This document shows positions 1 to 7,300 of a DNA stretch of 7,953 nt, one piece after another (positions within the stretch are counted from its first letter, which is position 1; each line of letters opens with the position of its first letter). A program made the position numbers and the translations under genes. Under the pieces are notes generated by a model. It saw nothing but the letters and a program-made list of their open reading frames with translations. It did no database searches and had not been told where the DNA came from. The DNA is from Bacteroidaceae bacterium (GTDB lineage Bacteria; Bacteroidota; Bacteroidia; Bacteroidales; Bacteroidaceae), in the NCBI GenBank assembly GCA_028709135.1, contig JAQVXN010000082.1, positions 1 through 7,953 of the forward strand, read 5' to 3'.

Positions 1-49
1 TTCTTGGGTCTTCTACTTCTCTCAATATTGTTACTAAATCCATATTCAT
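1..49 (-). CDS. N-terminal fragment of a gene leaving the window; possibly an ISAs1-type transposase
   Basis: Reading the minus strand from ATG at 49-47 gives 16 codons with no stop before the window edge: MNMDLVTILREVEDPR. An alternative start is the Met at 43-41. A hydrophobic stretch of about ten residues ending in Asp-Pro-Arg close to the N-terminus is typical of ISAs1/H-repeat transposases (DDE_Tnp_1-associated domain), where 'DPR' follows the first helix. That is family knowledge matched to a very short stretch, so the identification is tentative. The long AT-rich leader and the CAGGG-type sequence reading toward the gene from base 191 fit an insertion sequence entering from the left. 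It could instead be an unrelated short ORF start. No catalytic residues are visible. Confidence 0.35.
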   Translation of the reverse strand, partial: MNMDLVTILREVEDPR

Positions 50-191
50 TATATTTTTATATCCATAAATATTATGTAAAGATAGCAAATAATATGGACA
101 TATAAAACAATATAATAGACTATATATCAATGTATTGTGTTAATAATACATAATGAAAATGCTTATACTAATTCTTAATGCGTCAGCCCTG
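1..191 (-). mobile_element. Putative terminal part of an insertion sequence (ISAs1-like)
   Basis: On the minus strand, bases 191 down to 174 read CAGGGCTGACGCATTAAG, followed by about 125 AT-rich bases and then the start codon of the transposase-like fragment. A terminal inverted repeat beginning CAGGG, placed 100-150 bases before the transposase start, would suit an ISAs1-family end as I recall that family. The opposite end and the target duplication lie outside the window, so neither the inverted repeat nor the duplication can be confirmed. The exact boundary, base 191 or one or two bases away, is a guess. Confidence 0.3.
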
Positions 192-252
192 TGACGCAGT
201 GCGTTTCTTTTGTGACGCGCTGTGTTTTTTTTGTGACGCGTCGCGTCACCAA
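169..252. repeat. Tandem array of GTGACGC palindromes, 21-base period
   Basis: TGTGACGC occurs at 190-197, 211-218 and 232-239, exactly 21 bases apart. The last unit is a perfect palindrome, GTGACGCG (233-240), T, CGCGTCAC (242-249). Units one and two keep the left arm but have decayed right arms, GCGTTTC at 201-207 and GTGTTTT at 222-228, in the same phase. A fourth right arm, GCGTCAG, lies at 180-186, again in phase, without a matching left arm. The array is a GC-rich island in AT-rich DNA. A 21-base period equals about two helical turns, which would put every unit on the same face of the DNA, as in iterons or multi-site operators. Function unknown. Confidence 0.85.
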
Positions 253-383
253 CTTTGATTCAATAGTTGTTATTAATAAAATGAGATCTGATTAACTTCA
301 GAGAGTAATAGGTTCATATTTTATAGCCAGAATATTTATGAAATGAATAGATGCTGGTGATGCAACAAATTCACACTTGGAAA

Positions 384-459
384 GTTCCCTCGTCGGTGTA
401 AACTGTTATACGAAAAGTTTTTCGAGGAACGAGTTGGCAGAATTAAAAATTGCAGCCAA
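384..459 (+). other. Two-hairpin structured element, function unknown
   Basis: The outer stem pairs GTTCCCTCG (384-392) with CGAGGAAC (423-430), eight pairs with one bulged C at 389. Inside it, 396-401 pairs with 406-411 around an ACTG tetraloop, with one G-T pair. A competing palindrome, CGAAAAGTTTTTCG (411-424), shares the outer stem's 3' arm, so two folds exclude one another. A second hairpin follows at once: TTGGC (434-438) with GCCAA (455-459), enclosing AATT (441-444) with AATT (448-451). The density of pairing is striking for an AT-rich spacer and suggests a structured RNA or a DNA recombination or remnant element. The active strand is not known. No known Rfam family is recognised. Confidence 0.4.
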
Positions 460-670
460 AATCTGTATATACTACTGAAATTTAGTGCATGATGTATTTA
501 AATTTTTAATATTTGATGGATATACGCATAAAGAATATGCCATAGATTATTGTTTTGTAAATAGTATGCGCATGAATAAATTAAGTCTGCATTTATTTAA
601 TTTACTAACGAATAAAATAAGCTTATATGAAGCTTCCGAGGTAGTAAAACTAAAAAACTTTGTCTGTTAT

Positions 671-701
671 TTTGCATTTTACTCACTTTGCAGTAACTTT
701 G
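671..701 (+). promoter_or_regulatory. Promoter for efp, Bacteroidota type
   Basis: TTTG at 671-674 (-33 element) is followed after exactly 19 bases by TAACTTTG at 694-701, a full match to the TAnnTTTG -7 element used by the primary sigma factor of Bacteroidota. Transcription would start around 705-709, leaving an AT-rich leader of about 40 bases before the efp ATG at 750. No Shine-Dalgarno sequence lies in that leader, which is normal for this phylum. Confidence 0.75.
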
Positions 702-708
702 CAAAGTG
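684..708. promoter_or_regulatory. Repeat overlapping the efp -7 element; possible operator
   Basis: ACTTTGC is present twice in the same orientation, at 685-691 and 696-702, eleven bases apart. CACTTTGC (684-691) also forms an inverted repeat with GCAAAGTG (701-708), and CTTTGCAAAG (697-706) is itself a palindrome. These overlap the -7 element and probable start point of the efp promoter, a position where a bound protein would block transcription. They may also be partly a by-product of the TTTG-rich promoter motif, so an operator role is only an inference. Confidence 0.35.
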
Positions 709-749
709 TAAAAAGTAGGATTAAGGAACAAAAACAAATATAAGTATAT

Positions 750-1313
750 ATGATTAATTCGCAAGACATTAAGAACGGAACCTGTATTCGTCTAGATGGA
801 AAACTGTATTTCTGTATTGAATTTCTTCATGTAAAGCCAGGAAAGGGTAATACCATCATGCGTACAAAATTGAAAGACGTTGTAACCGGCCGCGTATTGG
901 AACGTCGTTTCAATATTGGAGAAAAGTTGGAAGATGTTCGCGTAGAACGACGTCCATTCCAGTTTTCCTACAACGAAGGGGATATATATCATTTCCTGAA
1001 TCAAGAAACGTGGGATGATGTTCCGGTAATGAAGGAGTTGATAGAGGGCGTTGACTTTATGAAAGAAGGTGACATTGTAGAAATAGTAACGGATGCTTCA
1101 ACAGAAACGATTCTGTTTGCCGAAATGCCAGTGAAAACTATTTTGAAAATTGTTTATACAGAACCAGGTTTGAAAGGGGATACAGCTACGAACGCTACGA
1201 AACCCGCGAAACTTGAAACCGGAGCTGAAATTCGCGTGCCTTTATTTATCAATGAAGGAGAAATGATAGAGGTCGATACTCGCGATGGTTCTTATGTGAA
1301 CAGAGCGAAATAA
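750..1313 (+). CDS. efp: Elongation factor P
   Basis: Cytoplasmic translation factor that binds between the P and E sites of the ribosome and promotes peptide bonds at consecutive prolines. At 187 residues it is full length for the family. Three beta-barrel domains are recognisable: the N-terminal KOW-like domain (about 3-60), a central OB domain (about 66-125) and the C-terminal OB domain (about 137-187), which holds GLKGDTA near 140-145 and ends YVNRAK. The domain I loop reads HVKPGKGNT (27-35). Lys32 aligns with the lysine modified in Escherichia coli (Lys34), so this is a lysine-type EF-P, not the rhamnosylated arginine type. No modification enzyme is encoded in the window. The start ATG at 750 gives the expected N-terminus. 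It appears to be transcribed alone, between its own promoter and a strong terminator. Confidence 0.97.
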   Translation: MINSQDIKNGTCIRLDGKLYFCIEFLHVKPGKGNTIMRTKLKDVVTGRVLERRFNIGEKLEDVRVERRPFQFSYNEGDIYHFLNQETWDDVPVMKELIEGVDFMKEGDIVEIVTDASTETILFAEMPVKTILKIVYTEPGLKGDTATNATKPAKLETGAEIRVPLFINEGEMIEVDTRDGSYVNRAK

Positions 1314-1330
1314 GATAATTTCAAGGATTT

Positions 1331-1369
1331 AAAAAAAGAGAATTTCCTTTTTGGAAATTCTTTTTTTTC
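1331..1369 (+). terminator. Intrinsic terminator after efp
   Basis: GAATTTCC (1340-1347) pairs perfectly with GGAAATTC (1353-1360) around a TTTTT loop and is followed by eight T residues (1361-1368). A run of A residues from 1329 to 1337 lies opposite the T tract and lengthens the stem with A-T pairs and one G-T pair. It begins 17 bases after the efp stop codon and separates efp from the next transcript. The A run also makes a weaker terminator possible on the minus strand. Confidence 0.92.
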
Positions 1370-1420
1370 TTTGTCAGAGAGAACATTAAATAAGGACTAG
1401 ATGACTTTAAATGTTTGTGC

Positions 1421-1451
1421 TTCGGAATTTAAAATTTAATGATTATCTTTG
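1421..1451 (+). promoter_or_regulatory. Probable promoter of the glycosyltransferase-radC-lpxH run
   Basis: TATCTTTG at 1444-1451 is a full match to the Bacteroidota -7 element TAnnTTTG. TTCG at 1421-1424, nineteen bases upstream, matches three of four bases of the -33 element; a perfect TTTG at 1414-1417 is too far away (26 bases). The -7 element ends only six bases before the ATG at 1458, so transcripts would start at or within a few bases of the start codon. Confidence 0.6.
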
Positions 1452-1457
1452 CATACT

Positions 1458-2447
1458 ATGAAATATTCAGTCGTTATTCCGGTATTCAATCGTCCCGATG
1501 AGGTGAGCGAATTGTTGTCAAGTCTTTGTTCGCAACGTTTCAAGGAATTCGAAGTCTTGGTGGTGGAGGACGGTTCTACGCGTACATGTTGCCAGGAAGT
1601 GGCAGCACAAGGACGTGCGCTGAATGTGCGTTACTTTATGAAACCTAATACAGGTCCCGGATTGACGCGCAATTATGGTGCTGAGCGTGCAGAAGGTGAG
1701 TATTTGATATTTTTGGATTCTGATTGTGTGTTATCCGAAGGTTATCTGGAAGCTGTTGATGCAGAATTAAACAAAGAGCCTGCCGATGCTTTTGGAGGCC
1801 CTGATCGGGCGCATGTAGATTTCTCCTCCATGCAAAAGGCCATAAACTATGCGATGACGTCGTTTTTTACAACCGGTGGAATTCGTGGTGGTAAGAAGAA
1901 ATTAGATAAATTCTACCCTCGTAGTTTTAATATGGGAGTGAAGCGCACGGTGTTTACTGCTTTGGGTGGTTTTTCTGAAATGCGCTTCGGAGAAGATATT
2001 GATTTAAGCATTCGTTTATTTGAAGCTGGTTATCGTTGCAGACTTTTTCCTGAAGCATGGGTATGGCATAAGCGGCGCACTGATTTGAAGAAGTTTTTTA
2101 AGCAGGTTCACAATTCCGGTATTGCGCGTATCAATTTATCAAAACGTCATCCGGGGTCTTTGAAAATTGTTCATCTCCTACCGGCGGCATTCACGTTGGG
2201 CGTACTCTTCTTGTTGTTAGGATCTGTTGTATGCTTGTGGAGTTTGTTGCCTCTGTTGTTATTTGCAGTCCTGATTTTTGTGGATGCTTCAGCAAAAGAA
2301 AAAAGCATGGAAGTCGGATTGAAAGCCGTATGTGCAGCTTACGTCCAATTATTGGGCTATGGTAGTGGCTTTTTGTGTGCGTGGTGGCGACGAGTTGTTT
2401 GTGGTCAAGGTGAGTTCGAGGCATTTAAAAAAAATTTCTATAAATAG
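1458..2447 (+). CDS. Family 2 glycosyltransferase with C-terminal membrane segments
   Basis: Predicted to transfer a sugar from a nucleotide-sugar donor at the cytoplasmic face of the inner membrane, probably for a surface glycan; donor and acceptor cannot be told. The GT-A fold is clear: YSVVIPVFNRP (3-13), VEDGS (36-40, with Glu37-Asp38 where many relatives have Asp-Asp), the metal-binding Asp87-Ser88-Asp89 within LIFLDSDC, FNMGVKR further on, and GEDIDL (178-183) with the catalytic acidic pair, followed by a WVWH motif. Hydrophobic segments at about 242-260, 263-275 and 286-308 suggest membrane anchoring. Of 329 residues, the first 230 or so form the catalytic domain. ATG at 1458 is preferred over an in-frame TTG at 1449, because the protein then begins directly at the first beta strand (MKYSVVIP) and because the TTG lies inside the promoter -7 element. 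The stop lies 9 bases before radC. Confidence 0.9.
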   Translation: MKYSVVIPVFNRPDEVSELLSSLCSQRFKEFEVLVVEDGSTRTCCQEVAAQGRALNVRYFMKPNTGPGLTRNYGAERAEGEYLIFLDSDCVLSEGYLEAVDAELNKEPADAFGGPDRAHVDFSSMQKAINYAMTSFFTTGGIRGGKKKLDKFYPRSFNMGVKRTVFTALGGFSEMRFGEDIDLSIRLFEAGYRCRLFPEAWVWHKRRTDLKKFFKQVHNSGIARINLSKRHPGSLKIVHLLPAAFTLGVLFLLLGSVVCLWSLLPLLLFAVLIFVDASAKEKSMEVGLKAVCAAYVQLLGYGSGFLCAWWRRVVCGQGEFEAFKKNFYK

Positions 2448-2456
2448 TTTGTGTTC

Positions 2457-3176
2457 ATGGTTGAAAGTAAGAAGCATAAAGATCCACAGCATCGACCATC
2501 TATTAACGAATGGAGTGAAGACAGCCGCCCTCGAGAACGTTTGCTTAGCGCGGGAGCTCGGTCGTTGAGTGATGCGGAACTTTTGGCTATTTTGATTCAT
2601 TCAGGCACTCCAAAGCAAAATGCAGTGGAACTGATGCAGGAAGTTCTGCATTCCTGTGATGAAAGTTTGGACAATTTAGGAAGCATGAGTTTTGAACAGT
2701 TGATGAAGTTCAATGGTATTGGACCTGCTAAGGCTGTAACAATTCTGGCAGCATGTGAATTTGGGCGTCGGCGCATGAAGAAAGATTGTGTAGAGAAGGA
2801 GGTGCTGGATTCTTCAAAAAAAATATATGAGGACCTGTTAAAAGGTCGTTTTTGGGATTTGACGGACGAAGAATGTTGGATCCTGCTACTTAATCAGAGT
2901 TTGCACTTTATCAGCATGGAAATGGTAGGAAAGGGAGGACTTACCTCCGTGAGTGCGGATATCCGAAAAATTATGAGAATTGCCATAGAGAAAAATGCTA
3001 CAGCTGTAGTTTTAGCTCATAATCATCCCTCTGGTAATTTAAACCCTAGTAGGGAAGACGACTGCACGACTCATAATTTGGTAGAAGCCTGTAAGGTGAT
3101 GAACATTAGGATGCTAGATCATCTTATTGTAGCTGGAAATCGTTATTACAGTTATGCAGAAGATGGCAGATTATAA
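2457..3176 (+). CDS. radC: RadC family JAMM/MPN-domain protein
   Basis: 239 residues, the usual family length. The N-terminal helical domain opens with INEWSEDSRPRERLL (16-30) and LSDAELLAILI (37-47), and a helix-hairpin-helix-like FNGIGPAKAV follows. The C-terminal MPN/JAMM domain carries the metal-site signature His188-Asn-His190-Pro-Ser-Gly and Asp201 within NPSREDD. The fold predicts a zinc hydrolase or nuclease-like protein, but the true function of RadC is unsettled: the original DNA-repair phenotype was traced to another gene. ATG at 2457 is preferred; an in-frame GTG at 2451 would add two residues. Starting 9 bases after the glycosyltransferase stop suggests translational coupling. 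A perfect Shine-Dalgarno-like AAGGAGGTG lies inside the gene at 2796-2804, with no start codon attached. Confidence 0.94.
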   Translation: MVESKKHKDPQHRPSINEWSEDSRPRERLLSAGARSLSDAELLAILIHSGTPKQNAVELMQEVLHSCDESLDNLGSMSFEQLMKFNGIGPAKAVTILAACEFGRRRMKKDCVEKEVLDSSKKIYEDLLKGRFWDLTDEECWILLLNQSLHFISMEMVGKGGLTSVSADIRKIMRIAIEKNATAVVLAHNHPSGNLNPSREDDCTTHNLVEACKVMNIRMLDHLIVAGNRYYSYAEDGRL

Positions 3177-3201
3177 ATTTTGAATAATAAAGTAAACGAA
3201 T

Positions 3202-3546
3202 ATGGAAGAGAATAATCAAAATGAACTGAAGAGCGAGAAACTTAGTGTGGAAGAGAAAATTATAGCAGCGTTACGCACGGTTTATGACCCTGAAATACCC
3301 GTTAATGTTTATGATTTGGGATTGGTTTATAAAATAGATTATCATGAAGAGGATGGTACGCTGGATGTAGATATGACTTTGACAGCGCCGGGTTGTCCTC
3401 TTGCTGACTATATCACAGAAGATGTTCGTCAGAAAATTTCAGCTATTGAGGGAGTCACTTCTGCTAATGTCAATTTGGTCTTTGAACCCGAATGGGATCA
3501 AAGCATGATGAGCGAGGAGGCCAAAGTCGATTTGGGTTTGTTCTAG
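3202..3546 (+). CDS. DUF59/MIP18 family iron-sulfur cluster assembly factor (SufT/PaaD-like)
   Basis: Small cytoplasmic protein of 114 residues, predicted to help load Fe-S clusters onto client proteins; this role is known for family members such as MIP18 and SufT and is inferred here. After a charged 15-residue N-terminal tail comes the single DUF59 domain: VYDPEIPVNVYDLGLVY (27-43) is the signature, and TLTAPGCPLADYI (59-71) carries the conserved Cys65 thought to act in the family's chemistry. The C-terminal FEPEWDQSMMSEEAK segment (94-108) is typical of the PaaD-like branch. It lies 25 bases after radC and 47 before lpxH on the same strand. No suf genes are adjacent in the window, so it may be a stand-alone maturation factor. 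The A-rich sequence before the ATG has no Shine-Dalgarno element. Confidence 0.92.
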   Translation: MEENNQNELKSEKLSVEEKIIAALRTVYDPEIPVNVYDLGLVYKIDYHEEDGTLDVDMTLTAPGCPLADYITEDVRQKISAIEGVTSANVNLVFEPEWDQSMMSEEAKVDLGLF

Positions 3547-3593
3547 GTTTAAACGGATAAAGAGAAAAAAACGAGTAAATAGTATTAAAAACG

Positions 3594-4355
3594 ATGAAGA
3601 ACGTATATTTCCTTTCTGATGCTCATCTAGGCTCTTGGGCGATACCTCATGGGCGAATGCAGGAACGCCGTGTGGTCAGCTTTCTTGATAGCATTAAGGA
3701 GAGAGCTGCGGCTGTATATATGCTGGGTGATATGTTCGATTTTTGGCATGAATACCGATATGTGGTGCCGAAAGGATTTACACGTTTACTTGGTAAAATC
3801 AGCGAGTTGACGGATCATGGAGTTGAGGTACATTTCTTTACAGGGAATCACGATCTTTGGTGTGGAAACTATTTGGAACGAGAGTGCGGAGTAATATTAC
3901 ATCGTCAGCCACTTACCACGGAAATATATGGGAAGGTGTTCTTTCTGGCTCATGGTGATGGACTCGATTCCACGGAACGAAGATATCTGATATTGAGAAG
4001 TGTCTTCCATAACAGAGTTTGTCAGAAACTGTTTGCTTCGATTCATCCTCGTTGGGGTATGTATTTCGGCTTGAATTGGGCTCGAAACAGTCGCAAGAAG
4101 CATGAAAACACAGAAGGCTTTTTTAATGGTGAAGATAAGGATGGCATGGCCGTCTTTGCGCGTAAATATCTTCAAACGCATCCTAGTATCAATTATTTTA
4201 TTTTTGGACATCGACATATTGATGTGGATTTTATGCTGAGCGATTCGGCACGTTTTATAATTTTAGGTGATTGGATTACAAAGTTTTCTTTTGTTGTTTT
4301 TGACGGAGAAAAATTACTAATGGAGAATTATATAGAGGGAGAGACGAAGCTGTAA
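3594..4355 (+). CDS. lpxH: UDP-2,3-diacylglucosamine diphosphatase (LpxH type)
   Basis: Predicted to cleave the pyrophosphate of UDP-2,3-diacylglucosamine, giving lipid X and UMP, the fourth step of lipid A synthesis, at the cytoplasmic face of the inner membrane. The calcineurin-like metallophosphatase residues are all present: Asp9 and His11 (SDAHLG), Asp46 (LGDMFDFW), Asn85-His86-Asp87 (GNHD), His120 (AHGDG) and the GHRH block with His206 and His208. They line up with the metal ligands of E. coli LpxH. The GDMFDFWHEY stretch and the insertion with RYLILRSVFHN near 129-139 suit LpxH better than a generic phosphatase. At 253 residues it is slightly longer than the E. coli enzyme. Many Bacteroidota relatives carry only a general UDP-diacylglucosamine hydrolase label, so substrate is inferred. 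It sits in the same run as the envelope genes on both sides. Confidence 0.9.
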   Translation: MKNVYFLSDAHLGSWAIPHGRMQERRVVSFLDSIKERAAAVYMLGDMFDFWHEYRYVVPKGFTRLLGKISELTDHGVEVHFFTGNHDLWCGNYLERECGVILHRQPLTTEIYGKVFFLAHGDGLDSTERRYLILRSVFHNRVCQKLFASIHPRWGMYFGLNWARNSRKKHENTEGFFNGEDKDGMAVFARKYLQTHPSINYFIFGHRHIDVDFMLSDSARFIILGDWITKFSFVVFDGEKLLMENYIEGETKL

Positions 4356-4391
4356 TTCTTCTCTTCCTTTCTAAAATTTTATGATGTATTT

Positions 4392-7300
4392 ATGATGAAA
4401 ATGAATAAAATTATTTTTTGTTTTTTAGGCGCATTATTTTCTTGTTCTATTTTGCCTCTAAGTGCGCAGTCATATGTTTCGTTGAAAAAGCAAATAGAAA
4501 CAAATAGAAGCAAGGACTTGCCTCAAACAGCATTGCGAAGTGTGGATAAAATGATTAATTTGGCTTCGCGCAGAGGAGATAATGGAGAATTACTTTGGGC
4601 TTTGCTGACACGTGGCCAACTTTGTCGTGATATTTCGCCAGATAGTGCTGCTACTTTAATACCCCGCGTTGAAAAGCTCTTGAATGATGGGGCAAAACCG
4701 GAAATGCAAGCAGTATGTCATGCCGTGTTGGGGATGCTTTATGCTGGAGAGCGCGCAAATATGGACGAAAATGCTTCGCGAAAGGCTGTAAACCATTTTA
4801 TGGTAAGTCTGCAAAATCCTGCATTGTTGGCTTCTGCTCGCGTGAAGGATTTCCTTCCTTTTATGATTGACGGTGCGGACAGTCGCTATTTTAATGACGA
4901 TTTGCTTCATGTCCTGACGCGTTTCTGTAGTGGAAGATTATCTGATATAAATAACGAAGTGTTGCATACGGACTCATTAAGCTTAAGTTTACTGGGTAAA
5001 GCACTTCGCGAATATCGTCAAGCCGGTAATCGGGAGGCTGAATTTTTTCTTTTGCTCGACTCTGTCGATGCTACCGAGAGAATACCTATTTTCAGACGTT
5101 CCTTAAATAATAGTGTTCGTCTTCAAAATAATCAAGTTAACAAACTGAATTTTTATCGTTCCCTGATTAACCGTTTTAGTGATCTGGATGTTTGTGCTGA
5201 GGCTTATCTGCGTCTTTCAACAAGTTTGAACGACAAACGCAAAGATTCTTATTTCTGGGCAGAAGAAGGTGTTCGGCGCTATCCAAAGAGTAAAAAGGTT
5301 AATTCGTTGCGGAATAGACTTTTGGAACTTACACGGCCTGAATTATCGTTAAGTCTGCCACAAGGTTATGCTTATCCGGGTCGTGAGGACTCTTTGACAA
5401 TAACGGCTGTGCATACGTCGCGCGCTGTAGTTAAATTTTATAAATTGGACGTTACAACCGACGCAGAAATTTTGCGGCGGCAAAATCAGAAGGAGCTCAA
5501 GAAACTTGCAAAATCAGTTGTATTTCAGATCCCCATAGTTTTACCTGAAACAGCTTCTTATGAGCAAGTTCATAAAAAGATCGCGTTTGTTACTCCCAAA
5601 GCCGGTATCTATTTGGTTAAGTTGGAAAGCAATGGAACAGAGGCAAGTGATCAAGAATTTTTATATGTTTCACGTCTGCACGTAATGAAGTTGAACTTGC
5701 CAAAAGGAGGTACACGTGTTTTAGTTAGCGAAGCGGTATCCGGACGTCCGGTTGAAGGAGCGCAACTGATTGTGCGGGCCATAGACGAGAATTCACGTGT
5801 TGTGCAAACTTTGCAGACAGATAAGAATGGGGAAGCTACGATAAGTTCCTTACGGTCTTTTTGCATGGTTTATCCGCAGACTAATGATGATAAATTTTGC
5901 CCCGGTTTGCAACTTGGTATGAATAATGAGAATAATTTTGTTCAAGGTGTGAAACAGCTGTCAATGGCTGTTTATACGGATCGTGCTATTTACCGTCCCG
6001 GTCAAAAAGTTCAGGTAGGAGGATTTCTTTATGAACAAAAGGGAGATGAAGTGCATGTGAAAGCAGGCGAAAGTGTAGAACTGTCACTTTTTGATGCCAC
6101 ACATCAAAAGAGCATTGATAAAATGGATGTCGTTTCAGATGCTTTTGGCAGTGTGAAGGGGGAGTTTACGTTGCCTGTTTCTTGTCTAAATGGGCAATTT
6201 TATATATCTTGTAAATATGCCACAGCATCTTTTCGCGTGGAGGAATATAAACGTCCTACTTTTACGGTTTCTTTCGATGATTTTAAGGAAGCTTATAGTG
6301 GGGGAGATACCGTGTTACTGCATGGTACGGTGAAAACATACGCAGGTTTCCCGCTTGCGCAAACACCTGTTGCTCTTACTACGTCTCGTTCATTTTCACC
6401 GTGGTGTTATTCTTTTTATCATCAGAATGATTTGGATAAGGAGGTGCGCGATACAGTGCAGACAGATGCTGATGGACGCTTTTCTGTTCGTGTCTTTTTG
6501 AACGTAAATAAATTAAGTGAAAAAAACGGTTTGTGGTGGTTGCCTCGTTTTTATGTTTACCAAACGGAAGCTGTTGCAACATCTGCCAACGGAGAAAGCG
6601 AAATAGGCTCATACAGTCTTTTTGTAGGTAATCGTCCTGCATTTCTGTCTACTACGATGCCACAAAGGATTTGTAAGGAGGAGACTGCTACTTTTCAGAT
6701 TAATCAGTTGAATGCAGGCGGAAAGCCTGTTGCTGGTAAGGGACATTATGAAATATTGCAGGGAAATGTTCAGAAAGCGTCTGGTGAATGGAATTTTAAC
6801 GAAACTATCAAATCGACCTTATTGAATGAATTACCTTCAGGTGAATATGTATTACAAGTTGTGCCTGCTGAGCGTACGGATACGTTAGTACAATTGAAAT
6901 ATCATTTTATGATTTTCTCCATGGCTGACACTCATCCTGTTGGAAAAGATATGTTGCAAGTTTATCAAAGTGGGGATGATTTTGGTAATGGTGAAATACG
7001 CGTTCATTTAGCCACTCCGGAAAAGAACGCTTATGTACATTATATGGTTACTACATCTAAAGAGGAGTTGGCGAACAAAGTAATTTCTCTTTCGGATTCG
7101 GCCATTACGATCCCATTTTCATATCAAAGCCAGTATGGTGACGGCATTGAAGTCTTGTTTACTTTTGTGCGCAACGGAGAAGTTTATACTCAGGCTGTTG
7201 TGATCAAGAAACACGAACCGGACAAACATTTGACGCTGCGATGGAAAACGTTTCGCGATCGTTTACGTCCCGGACAGAGAGAAACGTGGACTTTGCAGGT

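Larger units (their letters stand above)
50..749. other. Long noncoding region upstream of efp
   Basis: About 700 bases without a gene I can defend. In order it holds an AT-rich leader (50-178), a GC-rich palindrome array (179-249), an AT-rich stretch with nothing recognisable (253-370), a two-hairpin element (384-459), another AT-rich stretch (460-670), and the efp promoter with its repeats (671-708). The only longish open frame, GTG at 485 to 718, would give a 77-residue AT-rich peptide with no family resemblance, and it runs through the efp promoter. I saw no tRNA, rRNA or CRISPR structure. Confidence 0.7.

Noticed and set aside
179..252. CRISPR array
   Set aside because: The period is only 21 bases with no unique spacers of normal length, and the units are palindromes of one another; no cas genes are visible.
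233..257. Intrinsic terminator at the perfect palindrome
   Set aside because: The T runs come before the hairpin on the plus strand, and on the minus strand the hairpin is followed by A residues, so neither orientation gives a stem followed by a U tract.
230..257. Promoter with TTTG at 230-233 and CAACTTTG at 250-257
   Set aside because: The spacer is 16 bases instead of about 19, and the -7 element has a mismatch at its first base.
351..401. Very short frame MLVMQQIHTWKVPSSV
   Set aside because: Sixteen codons with no promoter or family match; it overlaps the hairpin element, which explains the sequence pattern better.
485..718. Open frame of 77 codons starting with GTG
   Set aside because: AT-rich composition, no recognisable motif, a non-ATG start with no promoter of its own, and its 3' end runs through the strong efp promoter at 671-701.
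3547..3593. Separate promoter for lpxH
   Set aside because: No TAnnTTTG element is present in the 47-base gap; co-transcription with the upstream genes is simpler.
3897..4217. Minus-strand frame of 106 codons
   Set aside because: Shadow of lpxH, where all catalytic motifs are in the plus-strand frame.
4656..4910. Minus-strand frame of 84 codons
   Set aside because: Lies wholly inside the macroglobulin-like gene, whose plus-strand frame is continuous and recognisable; the peptide resembles nothing. The same holds for minus-strand frames at 5651-5866, 6379-6642 and 7511-7873.
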